From the NCBI GenBank assembly GCA_017548545.1, contig JAFYZW010000046.1:19282-83281 (forward strand): 64,000 bases of DNA. The letters run 5' to 3'. This DNA comes from Bacteroidales bacterium. GTDB taxonomy: Bacteria; Bacteroidota; Bacteroidia; Bacteroidales; UBA3663. Position 1 is the first letter of the stretch; every line of letters begins with the position of its first letter. Below the pieces are notes generated by a model, which did not search any database, was not told the DNA's origin, and saw only the letters and a list, made by a program, of their open reading frames with translations. Of the stretch, positions 28,583-38,685 are shown piece by piece. A program made the translations under genes and the position numbers.

Positions 28583-31500
28583 TTATGGTACCATGACTTT
28601 ATAAGCAGTGCCTTTGCTGCGTACGATGTAGACACCCGATGGCAGCTTTTGGGAAAGAGGACCATGACCTTGGCAAACCATGCTGCCGCTCATGTTGTAA
28701 ACGATGTAATCGTTGTCCCAAACGTCATCGGGGAGAATCTGCTGGATGGCACTCTCTGTCGGTTGGGCGTATGGAGTACTGTAGGAACTATATTGATTAG
28801 TCTTTTCGATGGTGGAACGCGTCAGACGATAGACGTTGCGGGAAGCGTCGGGATAACGGCCAACAGTTTCGGTATGAAGGTGGGAACAGTATGTGAGAGT
28901 ATCATGCCATGATCCATCAGAGGCTGAAAGGATGATATGATTCTGATCCTCGTTCTCCAACTTAAATGGGGCATGAAGGTCCCAGATGCCATCCTCCTTA
29001 TCACACCAGATAATACGATAGCCATGCGCAGGGATAATCGTCGAAATTGGGTCATCAGTCGAGAGCCCTGTACCAATCTTCCATTTATCAGGTTTGTTTA
29101 CCTTATCTGATAAATACATCCCACTAAGGTCGATGTCCTTCGACGTGGTATTATAGAGTTCTATCCAATCTGCTTTATTCTGCAAATCGTTGATATATAT
29201 GTTGTTATTGGCGCTTACCTCGTTGATGACGACAGGAGGAAGATTGGCGCTACCCGTGGAAACGCGTTCGAAACAAGCGATGTATTTGCCACCGGTCGAT
29301 GCAGGAAGCTTATATTCGACATCGTTGCATACAAGGACGCCACCCGATGCGGAGGTGCTGTTCAGTGAAGCGCTCCAATAGATGTCGGTTGAACTTCCTG
29401 AGTTATTGTGAACCTCTACGGCGATTACATTATCACCCTTTTGGAAGAGCGATGCATCAAGTTTCATATTTCCACTGTCGGGATTGTTGGGAGCGTAAGT
29501 TGTGGCGTATGTATTGAAAGTTACATTGCCCGACGGCATGTTGTAGCGCCCTGCCTCCTGGCCGTTCACATAGACAATCATGCCATCGTCCACAGTGAAC
29601 GCCAGGGATATGGTTTCATTCTCTTTAGGCTCATCTGCTAAGGTGAACGAGGTTCGGAAATAGTAGGTGGGATACTTGTTGTTCACGTTCGAGCCATACC
29701 CAATGGTGGTCTTGTAATAGCGGCTGCCTCCCACGTAGTATCCCAGGGGAGCGCCACCCGATGCCCAATTGGAGTCGTTGAAGTCGGCAGCATACCAGTT
29801 TGTTCCGTCGAGTGAACCTTTGTCATAGTATTTCCAAGTCTGATAGGAAGGAAAGTGTTCGACGGAGTTTTCGACAAGTTCTTTCCACCCCTGGAATCTA
29901 TAACCAGAGGGGGCTTCAGCCTTTACGGTTATTGGGGCATAAAGTTGACCAAAGAATTTGCCTGTCGGAATCGGCATGTCATTGACCAATATGCGGGCCT
30001 CGTCGATATCTGATTGGAGCGAGTATGTTTGAGGTGTCTGTGACGTCAGCTTCATTCGGCTATAGGTCTTCAACAGTCGCATTAAGGTGGATTGCCTTGA
30101 AGACGATAGTGAAGAGATAAGCGAGTTGGCTGTACCCCATGGAGATTCGTTGTTGTAGAGAGACTGCGTATGAGCAACTCGCTCGGCAATGGCATTGCAG
30201 ATTTCGGCACAACGAGTGGGTTCGAATACGGAATATGTTACAAGACAGAATGTGTCGATAAACTTTTTTCGGAAATTGTCATTGTTGAGCAGATTAAGGA
30301 AAATGGTAACCATTTCGATCTCCTTTGTGTATCTACTTACTGACTCGCCATACAACTGATTGAAAGCATAGGTCTGTTTGTTAGCAAAGGTGTAGAAGGG
30401 CGAGTCGGTCCAATCGAAGGCATCGAGGTCATAAAGAACGAAACGGAACTTGCCGTTTTCGAGTCGAGGGCGCCAACCTTTTAGGTTGTTCTGCGGCCAG
30501 TCGCTGTTGCGGATATAGAACTGCACAGCCATATAATTGCAGAATTCGTCTATATCAAGTAGATTACAAATCTGGCTATAAGATTCTTCAGAAGATGCTG
30601 ATTTAGAGAGTGTAAGAAGCTGTTGCATAGCATCGTAGTTGCCGCATTTTTGGCAATATCCCGAGTCGGGCGACATTTCGAACTGATCAATCTCATAATC
30701 CTTATAGCCGTAGTTCGAATATACGAAGTGCTTGTTGTTTGGCTCGCGCAGATTGATGGCCCCTTTCCAAACGCCATTGATAAAGTGGGCAACTGGTTGG
30801 TAAGCTTGATAGTCAATATCAATGCCCGAAGTGGCCACAATGCGCTGGAGGATGGCATCCTTCACTCGGCATCCGTTGTCGTTGCCACCATTGCGGATTT
30901 GAAGGGTCTTGTGTTTTAGATAGGGTTTTTCGTCGAAAAAGGGATAAAGCAAGTATTGTTCACCTTCGTAGCGCTTGTTTGCTTTAATTTTAAAAGAGGC
31001 GGGTGACCATGCACGACTCCATCCCCCGCAACGTTCGATGCCAGCTTCTTGAGCGAAGAGTAGTTCACCCTCGGCCGTGAAGTATTCGAACACCGAGGGA
31101 CGTTCCCAATCCATGTTGTAGTTACATTTGCTGCTTTGTCCATTGCCTGGTCGACCATTAACACCCTTGACGAAGATGCCCAGTGAGTCGCCATAGAAAT
31201 TGTTCTGGGTGCCCGTGATGGAGAGAATGGGAAGATCTATGTCGCGCGAACTCCTGATAAAAGTACGTGTAACGACGCGGCTAGGGAGATAGCCGTCGCG
31301 GAAGAGGCGGAAACGGAACGTACGGGTAACGGTGGTGGAAAAGATGCCGGTAAGCGAAGTGGTACCGTTCTTCTCTGTGGGTGCGCTTCCGTCGGTGGTG
31401 TAGCGTAAAGTACACCCTTCAGGAATGGTGACTTGAAGGTTGATGGTGCCAGATGCAAACGTCTGCGATGGGATGTCAACCTCAGGCTCATCAAGACGCT

Positions 31501-32032
31501 CACTAGCGAATTTGCTTCCTGCATTGGTTTTGCTAGGGGTAGGGGTGGCACAATAGCTCCACGTTGTGCTGCCATCAGTCGTACGAGCCCACGAACAACG
31601 CGAGATGGCTTCTGGATATTCGAGCGATGTGATGAGATTGCCACTGCCATCGCTGAGGTAGAGCGAACCGCCATCGCAATCGAGTTTCATGTCGATGGTC
31701 TTCTTCGACCATTTGCTGTAATGGTCGAACCATAGTGTGCAGTATCCGTTTGCAGGAACGTAGTTGGTCTGTGTAATTTGCGCTTTCTTCAGTTTGTTCG
31801 GGTCATCACTCAGGTACCAGCCTGTGACATAGATGGTAGTTGACGTGGGATTGTATAGTTCCACCCACCCTCCGTAATTGAAGGAAGGATCAACCCACTG
31901 GTCGATGTTCGATGGGCAGATCTCGTTGAAGAGGATGGACGAAGACTGAGCAGATGTAACGCTTGCTGTAAAAAGGGTTGAAGCAAGAAGAGCGGCTTTC
32001 TTTATTTGCATTATAGATATTTTTATAGCCAT
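28583..32032 (-). CDS. CotH-family multidomain surface protein with lamin-tail domains
   Basis: A 1149-aa secreted protein. The signal peptide (about 1-28) is followed by a lamin-tail domain (SSILFNEICPSNIDQWVD; about 30-160) and a chitobiase-C-terminal-like beta domain (RYTTDGSAPTEKNGT; about 185-260). A CotH kinase-like domain (about 270-650) has AVQFYIRNSDWPQNNLKGWR and RFVLYDLDAFDW, which carries the metal-binding Asp pair. Next come a beta domain with DGTNWYAADFNDSNW and a second lamin-tail domain (PPVVINEVSANNNIYI). The last 50 residues form a sorting-type tail (VYNMSGSMVCQGHG ... LPSGVYIV). CotH proteins of spore formers phosphorylate coat protein; the target here is unknown. The start may also be the ATG at 32011. 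Confidence 0.85.
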   Translation of the reverse strand: MAIKISIMQIKKAALLASTLFTASVTSAQSSSILFNEICPSNIDQWVDPSFNYGGWVELYNPTSTTIYVTGWYLSDDPNKLKKAQITQTNYVPANGYCTLWFDHYSKWSKKTIDMKLDCDGGSLYLSDGSGNLITSLEYPEAISRCSWARTTDGSTTWSYCATPTPSKTNAGSKFASERLDEPEVDIPSQTFASGTINLQVTIPEGCTLRYTTDGSAPTEKNGTTSLTGIFSTTVTRTFRFRLFRDGYLPSRVVTRTFIRSSRDIDLPILSITGTQNNFYGDSLGIFVKGVNGRPGNGQSSKCNYNMDWERPSVFEYFTAEGELLFAQEAGIERCGGWSRAWSPASFKIKANKRYEGEQYLLYPFFDEKPYLKHKTLQIRNGGNDNGCRVKDAILQRIVATSGIDIDYQAYQPVAHFINGVWKGAINLREPNNKHFVYSNYGYKDYEIDQFEMSPDSGYCQKCGNYDAMQQLLTLSKSASSEESYSQICNLLDIDEFCNYMAVQFYIRNSDWPQNNLKGWRPRLENGKFRFVLYDLDAFDWTDSPFYTFANKQTYAFNQLYGESVSRYTKEIEMVTIFLNLLNNDNFRKKFIDTFCLVTYSVFEPTRCAEICNAIAERVAHTQSLYNNESPWGTANSLISSLSSSRQSTLMRLLKTYSRMKLTSQTPQTYSLQSDIDEARILVNDMPIPTGKFFGQLYAPITVKAEAPSGYRFQGWKELVENSVEHFPSYQTWKYYDKGSLDGTNWYAADFNDSNWASGGAPLGYYVGGSRYYKTTIGYGSNVNNKYPTYYFRTSFTLADEPKENETISLAFTVDDGMIVYVNGQEAGRYNMPSGNVTFNTYATTYAPNNPDSGNMKLDASLFQKGDNVIAVEVHNNSGSSTDIYWSASLNSTSASGGVLVCNDVEYKLPASTGGKYIACFERVSTGSANLPPVVINEVSANNNIYINDLQNKADWIELYNTTSKDIDLSGMYLSDKVNKPDKWKIGTGLSTDDPISTIIPAHGYRIIWCDKEDGIWDLHAPFKLENEDQNHIILSASDGSWHDTLTYCSHLHTETVGRYPDASRNVYRLTRSTIEKTNQYSSYSTPYAQPTESAIQQILPDDVWDNDYIVYNMSGSMVCQGHGPLSQKLPSGVYIVRSKGTAYKVMVP

Positions 32033-32042
32033 TATAGAAGAA

Positions 32043-32083
32043 CGATAGCCCTTCTAGCCTATTTGTGGCTATCGGGGCTATCG
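32043..32083 (-). terminator. Hairpin between clpC and the CotH gene
   Basis: CGATAGCCC (32043-32051) pairs with GGGCTATCG (32075-32083), and inside the loop TAGCC (32055-32059) pairs with GGCTA (32067-32071), giving a stem with a 3x3 internal loop. On the reverse strand it is followed by a moderately T-rich stretch. It fills most of the 54-base gap, so a partial terminator or processing site is likely. Confidence 0.55.
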
Positions 32084-32086
32084 CTA

Positions 32087-34750
32087 CTAAATGTTTGCTT
32101 TCTCGAAAACGGCGATGGTGGAGTCTTTATCGGGGTCTTTATCGATGGTGATGCGGACGCCCGATTCGCCTTGATGTTCGAGCATCTTCTCGCAGAGCAT
32201 ATCCTCTACATACTGCTGCACAGCACGCTTCAGTGGACGGGCTCCGTATTGTTTGTCGTAACCCTTCTCACCAAGAAATTCCTTGGCGGCATCGGTGACC
32301 GTGAAGTCATAACCGAGACCCGTGAGGCGCTTGATAACAGCGTTCAGTTCGAGATCCACAATCTTACGTATCTCGTTCTTTCCGAGTTGGTTGAAGTTGA
32401 CAATGTCGTCGATGCGATTAAGAAATTCGGGAGCAAAGGTCTTGCGCAAGGCCTTCATGACAATTGACTGAGCGACCTCGTTCTCCTCTTTGTCACTTCT
32501 TGACGAGAAGCCTATTCCGGTGCCAAACTCCTTAACTTGGCGACTACCCACGTTGGAGGTAAGAATAATAATGGTGTTCTTGAACGACACCTTATGACCA
32601 AGTGAGTCGGTGAGGTGGCCTTCGTCGAAAATCTGCAACATCAGATTGAACACGTCAGGGTGTGCCTTCTCGATCTCATCGAACAGGACCACGGAGTAAG
32701 GGTGACGACGTACACGCTCTGTTAACTGACCACCCTCGTCGTAGCCTACATATCCAGGAGGCGCACCGATGAGTCGAGAAACGCTATATTTCTCCATGAA
32801 CTCGCTCATATCCACACGGATTAGGCTATCCTTGGTCGAAAACATCTCTTCGGCCAAAATCTTGGCTAGATAAGTCTTGCCCACACCCGTAGGACCGAGG
32901 AATAGGAATGTACCGATGGGCTTGGCAGGGTCCTTCAGTCCAATACGGTTGCGCTGGATGGCACGTACTACCCTGTCGATGGCGGCGTCCTGGCCGATGA
33001 CCTTACTCTTCATGATGTCCTTGAGAGCGAGGAGCTTCTGTCCTTCGGTCGAAGCGACTTTCTGCACAGGGATGCCGGTCATCTTGGCTACACATTCGGC
33101 AATAATCTCTGCGGTGACCTCGGTGCGATTGTTCTTCTGCTCTTCGGCCCACTTACGGCGTTCTTCCTTAAGATGCTGCTCGAGTGTGCGCTGGCGGTCA
33201 CGGCAAGAAGCAGCCACTTCGAAGGTCTGGCTGATGATAGCCTCGTCCTTCAACCGCTTGGTTTCCTCGATCTGTGCCTCGAGTTCAGCAAAGATTGTGG
33301 GCTGGTTGGCCGAATAGAGGTGCATACGAGAACCTGCTTCGTCCATGGCGTCGATGGCCTTGTCGGGGAAATTGCGGTCGGTGACGTATCGGTCGGTGAG
33401 CCGCACACACGCCTCAAGAGCCTCGTCGGTAAAGTGAACGTTGTGGTGCTCCTCATAGCGGTCGCGGATGTTACGAAGGATGGTGAGTGTGTCTTCGGCC
33501 GATGTGGGTTCAACCATGACCTTCTGGAAACGACGTTCCAGCGCACCATCCTTCTCGATAGTCTTGCGATATTCGTCGATGGTGGTCGAACCAATACATT
33601 GTATCTCACCACGACTGAGGGCGGGTTTAAGCATATTGGCGGCATCCATCGAACCCTGGGCATTGCCAGCGCCTACCATGGTGTGAATCTCGTCGATATA
33701 AAGGATGATGTCCTTATTGTCCTCCAATTCCTTGATGACGGCCTTGAGTCGTTCCTCGAACTGTCCGCGGTACTTGGTGCCAGCCACGAGCCCGGCCATA
33801 TCAAGACTGATGACGCGCTTATCGGTAAGCAACCAGGATACTTTCTTCTCGACGATGCGCTGTGCAAGGCCTTCAACGATGGCGCTCTTGCCCACACCTG
33901 GTTCACCGATGAGAATAGGATTGTTCTTCTTGCGGCGCGAAAGAATCTGTGTAAGTCGCTCTATTTCGTCTTGACGACCTACCACTGGATCGAGTTTGCC
34001 ATCCTTGGCGGCCTGTGTAAGATCGAAGCCAAACTTGTCGAGAGCAGGTGTGCTCGATTCTGTCTGCTGTCCCTGCTTGCGCTGACGAGTGCGAGAACGC
34101 TGACCGCCTATCGGGCCGTCGTCGTCGTCGTCTTCCATATCGTCGTCGTCGAAACTCTCGCTGTACATGTCGTCGTTGTCCTCATCGACGGGACCTTGAG
34201 ATGTTTTACCTCGTTGCTCATCGTCACGTGCCAACCCATGGGCTCGTGCATTATTCTGTTCGCTGGGGTCGATATGTCCGATTTCGGCGACCTGTTTATA
34301 GTACGACGAATAATCCACATTATACTGCATGAGCAACTGGCTGACTACACTGCGATCGTCCTTCAGCATGGCCAGTATCATGTGCTCGGGAGCCACACTC
34401 TGTTCCTTCATCATTCGTGCCTCAAGTTGGCTTAGCTTCATTGTGCGGTCACATTCCCTCGACAAGTGCTGTTCGTTTTCGTCGAGGGTATCGGTGGCGC
34501 CACTTTCAGCAGTCGGCACATTGTCGAAACTGTCGCTGGTGGTATTGTATAGGCTTTGTTCTATATTCATGCGCAGACGAACAAGATCGACACCATGGCG
34601 AACCAAAGCTTCGACACCGCGTCCCTGTCCGTCGCGAAGAATACCAAGCATGAGATGCTCGGTCTTGATGAGAGGACTATGAAAACGTTCGGCCTCTTCC
34701 TGGCTGTACTGCAGGATCTGCTTCACGCGTGAGTTGAATTTGTTTGTCAT
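32087..34750 (-). CDS. clpC: Clp protease ATP-binding subunit ClpC
   Basis: AAA+ unfoldase that feeds proteins to ClpP. It has two Clp_N repeats (about 1-145) and then a very acidic linker with runs of Asp (about 180-220). The D1 ATPase has Walker [14 protein letters not shown], and a coiled middle domain contains [14 protein letters not shown]. The D2 ATPase has [12 protein letters not shown] and ends with the ClpB_D2 segment. The middle region is short, as in ClpC/ClpA rather than ClpB. The ATG at 34750 ([13 protein letters not shown]) gives 887 aa; the longer frame to 34780 adds ten residues with no support. The -7 element is at 34800-34807. Confidence 0.93.
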   Translation of the reverse strand: MTNKFNSRVKQILQYSQEEAERFHSPLIKTEHLMLGILRDGQGRGVEALVRHGVDLVRLRMNIEQSLYNTTSDSFDNVPTAESGATDTLDENEQHLSRECDRTMKLSQLEARMMKEQSVAPEHMILAMLKDDRSVVSQLLMQYNVDYSSYYKQVAEIGHIDPSEQNNARAHGLARDDEQRGKTSQGPVDEDNDDMYSESFDDDDMEDDDDDGPIGGQRSRTRQRKQGQQTESSTPALDKFGFDLTQAAKDGKLDPVVGRQDEIERLTQILSRRKKNNPILIGEPGVGKSAIVEGLAQRIVEKKVSWLLTDKRVISLDMAGLVAGTKYRGQFEERLKAVIKELEDNKDIILYIDEIHTMVGAGNAQGSMDAANMLKPALSRGEIQCIGSTTIDEYRKTIEKDGALERRFQKVMVEPTSAEDTLTILRNIRDRYEEHHNVHFTDEALEACVRLTDRYVTDRNFPDKAIDAMDEAGSRMHLYSANQPTIFAELEAQIEETKRLKDEAIISQTFEVAASCRDRQRTLEQHLKEERRKWAEEQKNNRTEVTAEIIAECVAKMTGIPVQKVASTEGQKLLALKDIMKSKVIGQDAAIDRVVRAIQRNRIGLKDPAKPIGTFLFLGPTGVGKTYLAKILAEEMFSTKDSLIRVDMSEFMEKYSVSRLIGAPPGYVGYDEGGQLTERVRRHPYSVVLFDEIEKAHPDVFNLMLQIFDEGHLTDSLGHKVSFKNTIIILTSNVGSRQVKEFGTGIGFSSRSDKEENEVAQSIVMKALRKTFAPEFLNRIDDIVNFNQLGKNEIRKIVDLELNAVIKRLTGLGYDFTVTDAAKEFLGEKGYDKQYGARPLKRAVQQYVEDMLCEKMLEHQGESGVRITIDKDPDKDSTIAVFEKANI

Positions 34751-34799
34751 TTCTTTGTCAAAAATAAAACAATGGGACAAAAAGTCCTATATTTTGATG

Positions 34800-34807
34800 C
34801 AAAAATA
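34800..34807 (-). promoter_or_regulatory. -7 element for clpC
   Basis: Reverse-strand TATTTTTG about 50 bases before the clpC ATG; no clear -33. The leader holds a small GGAC/GTCC hairpin. Confidence 0.35.
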
Positions 34808-34892
34808 AGAATAATTTTTGAGAATATACTCTTTTTTAATAAAAAATTCACAATTATTACCCAAAAATGTCATAAGATTGGAGAAAAATCAT

Positions 34893-34900
34893 TATTTTTG
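34893..34900 (+). promoter_or_regulatory. -7 element for the HU-fold gene
   Basis: TATTTTTG followed by C, 20 bases before the ATG at 34921; it lies divergent from clpC in a 170-base AT-rich region. No clear -33. Confidence 0.4.
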
Positions 34901-34920
34901 CACACCAATATATTATAATT

Positions 34921-35445
34921 ATGACACAGAAGGATTTTCTTGCTTATTTGCAAAAGTCGTGCCACTTTGATCGCCAACATTGTGCCATATTGCTGAACGC
35001 TTTGAGCCGGCTGATGGCAAAGGCAGGCGTCGAACAAATCCCTGTAACCTTACCTGGCCTTGGCACCTTCTCTTCGCATAAGCATCCGGAATATATCAAG
35101 GAGGACCCCGCTACGGGAAAGCAGACGCTTTATCCACCTCGAATCACTTACCGCATGCAGGGCGAGAATGGGAATGCCAAACAGGATTGGCTCGACAAAC
35201 AGTTAGCCGCTTCGACCAAGATTTCTGACGAGGAAGTCGGTCGCTTCGTGGAAGCTTTGGCAAAGAGTATCCTTTCGATACTAGCTCTAGGCGAAGAGGT
35301 AAATATTAAAGGCATCGGTACTTTCTGTGTTATCAATTCTAACCAGGGCGAGATTCAGCGTGTGGCCTATACGCCTGATGAACAAATGAAGGAGTTGGTC
35401 AACGCACCATTCAACTGCTTCGAGCCCGTAACAATCAATCAGTAA
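34921..35445 (+). CDS. Double HU/IHF-fold DNA-binding protein
   Basis: A 174-aa protein that appears to hold two HU-like units in one chain. The first (about 1-82) has helices and then LPGLGTFSSHKHPEYIKEDPATG, close to the HU beta-arm region. The second (about 100-170) repeats the helix and GIGTF (131-135) but its arm is short. Such a fused protein could bind DNA as a single-chain pseudo-dimer; this is inference. The next gene (DUF1599) is 25 bases downstream. Confidence 0.8.
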   Translation: MTQKDFLAYLQKSCHFDRQHCAILLNALSRLMAKAGVEQIPVTLPGLGTFSSHKHPEYIKEDPATGKQTLYPPRITYRMQGENGNAKQDWLDKQLAASTKISDEEVGRFVEALAKSILSILALGEEVNIKGIGTFCVINSNQGEIQRVAYTPDEQMKELVNAPFNCFEPVTINQ

Positions 35446-35470
35446 TATAAGTCTGTACTATATTTTCCCA

Positions 35471-36067
35471 ATGACAACAAACGAAGAACTACAAACCGTC
35501 ACCCGTCTCTGTCGTGACGTGTTTACGAAGAAGACTTACGACTATGGAGCATCGTGGCGTATCATGCGCCCAACTTCGGTAACCGATCAACTGCTTATCA
35601 AGGCTACCCGCATTCGTTCGCTTCAGATTAAGGGCGAATCGAAAGTGGGAGAGGGCATCCTGCCTGAATTCATTGGTATCGTGAATTATGGTCTGATGGG
35701 ATTGATACAGCTCGAATTCGGACCCGCGTGTGGTGTCGATATGGATGCCGACAAGGTCATCGCGCTTTATGACAAGTACCTCGATAAGACCCTCAAGTTA
35801 CTTGAAGCCAAGAACCATGATTACGACGAAGCTTGGCGACTGATGCGCATCTCGAGCTATGTGGATCTTATCCTGATGAAACTTGAACGAACTAAGCAGA
35901 TCGAGGACCATAAGGGACATACGCTCATCAGCGAAGGCATCGATGCCAATTATATGGACATGGTTAACTATTCGCTCTTTGCCCTCATCAAACTCGTTTG
36001 CGAAGGCGAGGGTAAGGAAGTCAGCGAAAGCAGGCAGGCTCCGGATACCGAGACCCAGTTGGCATGA
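35471..36067 (+). CDS. DUF1599 protein with internal duplication
   Basis: A 198-aa cytoplasmic protein of the DUF1599 family (also listed as a nucleotide-modification-associated domain). It contains two copies of one unit: KTYDYGASWRIMRP near 21-33 and KNHDYDEAWRLMRI near 114-127, each followed by a helix with conserved K and R. The function is unknown. The gene overlaps the DoxX-like gene by four bases (ATGA). In Bacteroides thetaiotaomicron, from memory, the same order DUF1599, BT_3928, tpiA, SPOR is found, so this is a conserved block. Confidence 0.85.
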   Translation: MTTNEELQTVTRLCRDVFTKKTYDYGASWRIMRPTSVTDQLLIKATRIRSLQIKGESKVGEGILPEFIGIVNYGLMGLIQLEFGPACGVDMDADKVIALYDKYLDKTLKLLEAKNHDYDEAWRLMRISSYVDLILMKLERTKQIEDHKGHTLISEGIDANYMDMVNYSLFALIKLVCEGEGKEVSESRQAPDTETQLA

Positions 36068-37359
36068 AGATTGTTGTACGAATCGTCCAGCTACTCTTCG
36101 CCATTCTGTTCATATTCAGTGGTTTGGCCAAATGTGTCGATCCGATAGGTACTTCGATTAAGGTAACCGAATATCTTCAGTACTTCGGCTTCGACATGTT
36201 GACCGACCTGTCGATGGGCATGGCGTGGATGTTGTGCATCGTGGAGTTTCTCTGCGGTGTAAACTTGTTATTGGGACATGCTCAACGTCTTACCCTTGTT
36301 GTCAGTACACTATTGCTACTCTTCTTTACTCCGCTGACCCTCTGGCTGGCAGCCACTAATGCAATAAGCGAGTGCGGATGCTTCGGAGATGCTGTTCATC
36401 TGACCAACTGGCAGACGTTTTCGAAGAATTTGCTTCTCGACGCGATGTTGATCTTATTATGGGTCAAACGTGAGCTTATGTACAAGCTAATGGGGCGCAC
36501 TTTCTATGTGTTCTACATCTATTGGGCTTTTGGATGTGCTGTATGGCTTTGCTGGCTTGGAACTTGGCGCGAACCCTTTATTGATTTCCGACCATACAAG
36601 CACGGCACAAATCTGAAAGAGGCAGTGATGGGAGAGGAGCATGCCCAATCGTCGGAAGCAGGTACGGAGTATATATGCATCTATCAGCGCAATGGTGTCA
36701 GCACAGAGTTTCCTCTCGACAGCCTTCCCGACGAAGCAGAGGGTTGGGAATTTGTCGAAACAGTCGAACGTAATATCAAGGGCAAGGAAGCAGACAAAGC
36801 GAACAGGAATGTCTCCAGTCACATAGATTTCTATGTGAAATTGGCCGACGGTGAAATCATCACCGACGAATTATTATCGAGGCCAGGATATACACTTCTG
36901 TTGCTGAGCCATTCGCTTGATAAGGCATCTCAGCACGACATTGATCGCATCGAGCTTCTTTCGGAATATGCTGAGGACAACGACTATGCATTCCTTTGCC
37001 TGACAGCACGAGACGAGAAGCAGTTGGAGCGATGGATATTCAATACGGGTGCCGAATACCGCTTTGTGTTCACCGATGCTTCGATCATCGAGACGATGTG
37101 CCGTTCAAATCCAGCCGTCATGCTGCTTCGTGATGGGATCATTTGTTGGAAACAACCCCTTTCGATACTCGATGCACAAGAACTCACAAGTGGCAAGTTA
37201 GATGAACAAACAAGTGGAGATATTGAGGAAATTAACGGCCAAAATAGAATTTTATTTGTTTTATTTTTGTTGTTTGCACCATTATTTTTATATTTGCTCG
37301 TTGAAATACTACAAAAAATTCATAATCAATCACTAAAAAAATATTCAAAAAATGCGTAA
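36064..37359 (+). CDS. DoxX/MauE-like membrane protein with thioredoxin-like tail (BT_3928-like)
   Basis: A 431-aa membrane protein. The N-terminal 150 residues have about four transmembrane helices of the DoxX/MauE type ([25 protein letters not shown]). A soluble domain follows (about 260-385), resembling a thioredoxin fold but with no CxxC active pair, and a final transmembrane helix is near 395-415. MauE/DoxX relatives often work in disulfide or redox handling in the envelope, but the redox Cys pair is absent here. It overlaps DUF1599 by 4 bases and tpiA by 8 bases. Confidence 0.75.
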   Translation: MKIVVRIVQLLFAILFIFSGLAKCVDPIGTSIKVTEYLQYFGFDMLTDLSMGMAWMLCIVEFLCGVNLLLGHAQRLTLVVSTLLLLFFTPLTLWLAATNAISECGCFGDAVHLTNWQTFSKNLLLDAMLILLWVKRELMYKLMGRTFYVFYIYWAFGCAVWLCWLGTWREPFIDFRPYKHGTNLKEAVMGEEHAQSSEAGTEYICIYQRNGVSTEFPLDSLPDEAEGWEFVETVERNIKGKEADKANRNVSSHIDFYVKLADGEIITDELLSRPGYTLLLLSHSLDKASQHDIDRIELLSEYAEDNDYAFLCLTARDEKQLERWIFNTGAEYRFVFTDASIIETMCRSNPAVMLLRDGIICWKQPLSILDAQELTSGKLDEQTSGDIEEINGQNRILFVLFLLFAPLFLYLLVEILQKIHNQSLKKYSKNA

Positions 37360-38107
37360 GAAAATCGTTGCCGGTAACTGGAAGATGAACACCACTCTCC
37401 AGGAAGGCGTAGCACTTGCAGAAGGTCTTAAAGAGGCTCTTGCAGGCAAGAAAGTCAATTGCGATGTTGTCGTTTGTACTCCATTCATCTCGGTGGCTTC
37501 GGTGGCAAAGGCTGTCGAGGGAAGCGTTATCGGCGTGGGTGCCGAGGATTGCTCTGCTCACGAGAAGGGTGCTTACACCGGCGAGGTTGCAGCTAATATG
37601 ATTGCTTCAACGGGTGCCAAGTATGTTATTTTGGGTCACTCCGAGCGTCGCCAGTACCATGGTGAGAACAACGAACTGCTTGTGGCCAAGCTTCAGCAGG
37701 CTCTTGCCAATGGCCTTACCCCAATCTTCTGCGTGGGTGAGGTGAAGGAGGAGCGCGTAAATGGTACTTACAAGGAGGTCATCGAAGGTCAGATGGAGGC
37801 TCTATATACGCTTTCGGCCGACGACTTTGCCAAGTGTGTGGTTGCTTACGAGCCAGTATGGGCCATCGGTACAGGCCTGACCGCTACAAGCGAGCAGGCT
37901 GAAGAGGTTCATGCTTTCATCCGTGCATCCATAGCCAAGAAGTATGATGCAGTTGTGGCTGATGCCACCAGCATTCTCTATGGCGGCAGTTGCAAGGGTT
38001 CCAATGCTCCCGAACTCTTTGCTCAGCCCGATATCGATGGTGGCCTGATCGGTGGTGCTGCCCTTAAGGTTGATACCTTTATGCCTATCATCGAGGCTTG
38101 GAAGTAA
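37352..38107 (+). CDS. tpiA: Triose-phosphate isomerase
   Basis: Interconverts DHAP and glyceraldehyde-3-phosphate in glycolysis. It is a TIM barrel with GNWKMN (catalytic Lys at 12), the catalytic His in LGHSERRQ near 97 and the catalytic Glu in [11 protein letters not shown] near 169. Full length at 251 aa. Its start overlaps the end of the DoxX-like gene by 8 bases and its stop is followed by a strong terminator. Confidence 0.98.
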   Translation: MRKKIVAGNWKMNTTLQEGVALAEGLKEALAGKKVNCDVVVCTPFISVASVAKAVEGSVIGVGAEDCSAHEKGAYTGEVAANMIASTGAKYVILGHSERRQYHGENNELLVAKLQQALANGLTPIFCVGEVKEERVNGTYKEVIEGQMEALYTLSADDFAKCVVAYEPVWAIGTGLTATSEQAEEVHAFIRASIAKKYDAVVADATSILYGGSCKGSNAPELFAQPDIDGGLIGGAALKVDTFMPIIEAWK

Positions 38108-38122
38108 TTACTAATTATCTGT

Positions 38123-38163
38123 CACGAAGGGTGAACAGCTATGTTTTCGCCCTTCGTGGCTTT
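38123..38163 (+). terminator. Terminator after tpiA
   Basis: Stem of 13 pairs (38123-38135 with 38146-38158; core CACGAAGGG/CCCTTCGTG, one G-U pair), 10-base loop, followed by GCTTTC. It ends a few bases before the SPOR gene. Confidence 0.75.
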
Positions 38164-38168
38164 CATTC

Positions 38169-38633
38169 ATGATGAAAAGAATCCTTATCTCCCTCTTTTT
38201 CATTTTTTTATTCGCTTTTGCCTACGGGCAAGAGTCTCAGGATATCTGTACCTATTTGCAGGAAACGGGACGTGTGACTATCATGCAGGATGGTCGTCTT
38301 ACGGAACTCCTTGGAAGTCAGCCTCGTACATACTATGCCAATGGTACACGTTCGGGCGAAACCCCACAGAATATTATGGGATATCGTATCCGTGTATTTT
38401 CGGGTAACCAGCAGACGGCATCAAAGAATCGTTGCTATTCAATCCAATCCTATATCAATCAGGAAATGCCAGAACTGCCCACCTATGTGGCTTTCAAAAC
38501 GCCCAATTGGCGTGTGTCTGTAGGTGATTTCCGTACTTCGGAGGAAGCCAGTTCAATGTTAGCTAAATTGCGTAAGGCGTTTCCAGGCTATGCCAAGGAT
38601 ATGTTTATCGTCAAGGAAAAAATCAATCTTTAA
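38169..38633 (+). CDS. SPOR-domain exported protein
   Basis: A 154-aa protein with a signal peptide (MMKRILISLFFIFLFAFAYG) and a C-terminal SPOR domain (about 65-150: GYRIRVFSGNQQTASKNRC ... WRVSVGDFRTSEEAS). SPOR domains bind denuded glycan strands of peptidoglycan, often at the septum. It is a regular neighbour of tpiA in Bacteroidota. In other genomes folE usually comes next; here a metallopeptidase follows instead. Confidence 0.85.
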   Translation: MMKRILISLFFIFLFAFAYGQESQDICTYLQETGRVTIMQDGRLTELLGSQPRTYYANGTRSGETPQNIMGYRIRVFSGNQQTASKNRCYSIQSYINQEMPELPTYVAFKTPNWRVSVGDFRTSEEASSMLAKLRKAFPGYAKDMFIVKEKINL

Positions 38634-38685
38634 CCTGGGACAATGTCTTCCGAAAAAAGACCTTGTTCTTTAAAAACTTAATAAC

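Noticed and set aside
28583..32032. Polysaccharide utilisation locus around the CotH gene
   Set aside because: No SusC/SusD pair, sensor or sigma/anti-sigma genes are present.
33173..34435. 420-codon open frame on the forward strand
   Set aside because: Antisense to clpC, whose ATPase motifs are unambiguous.
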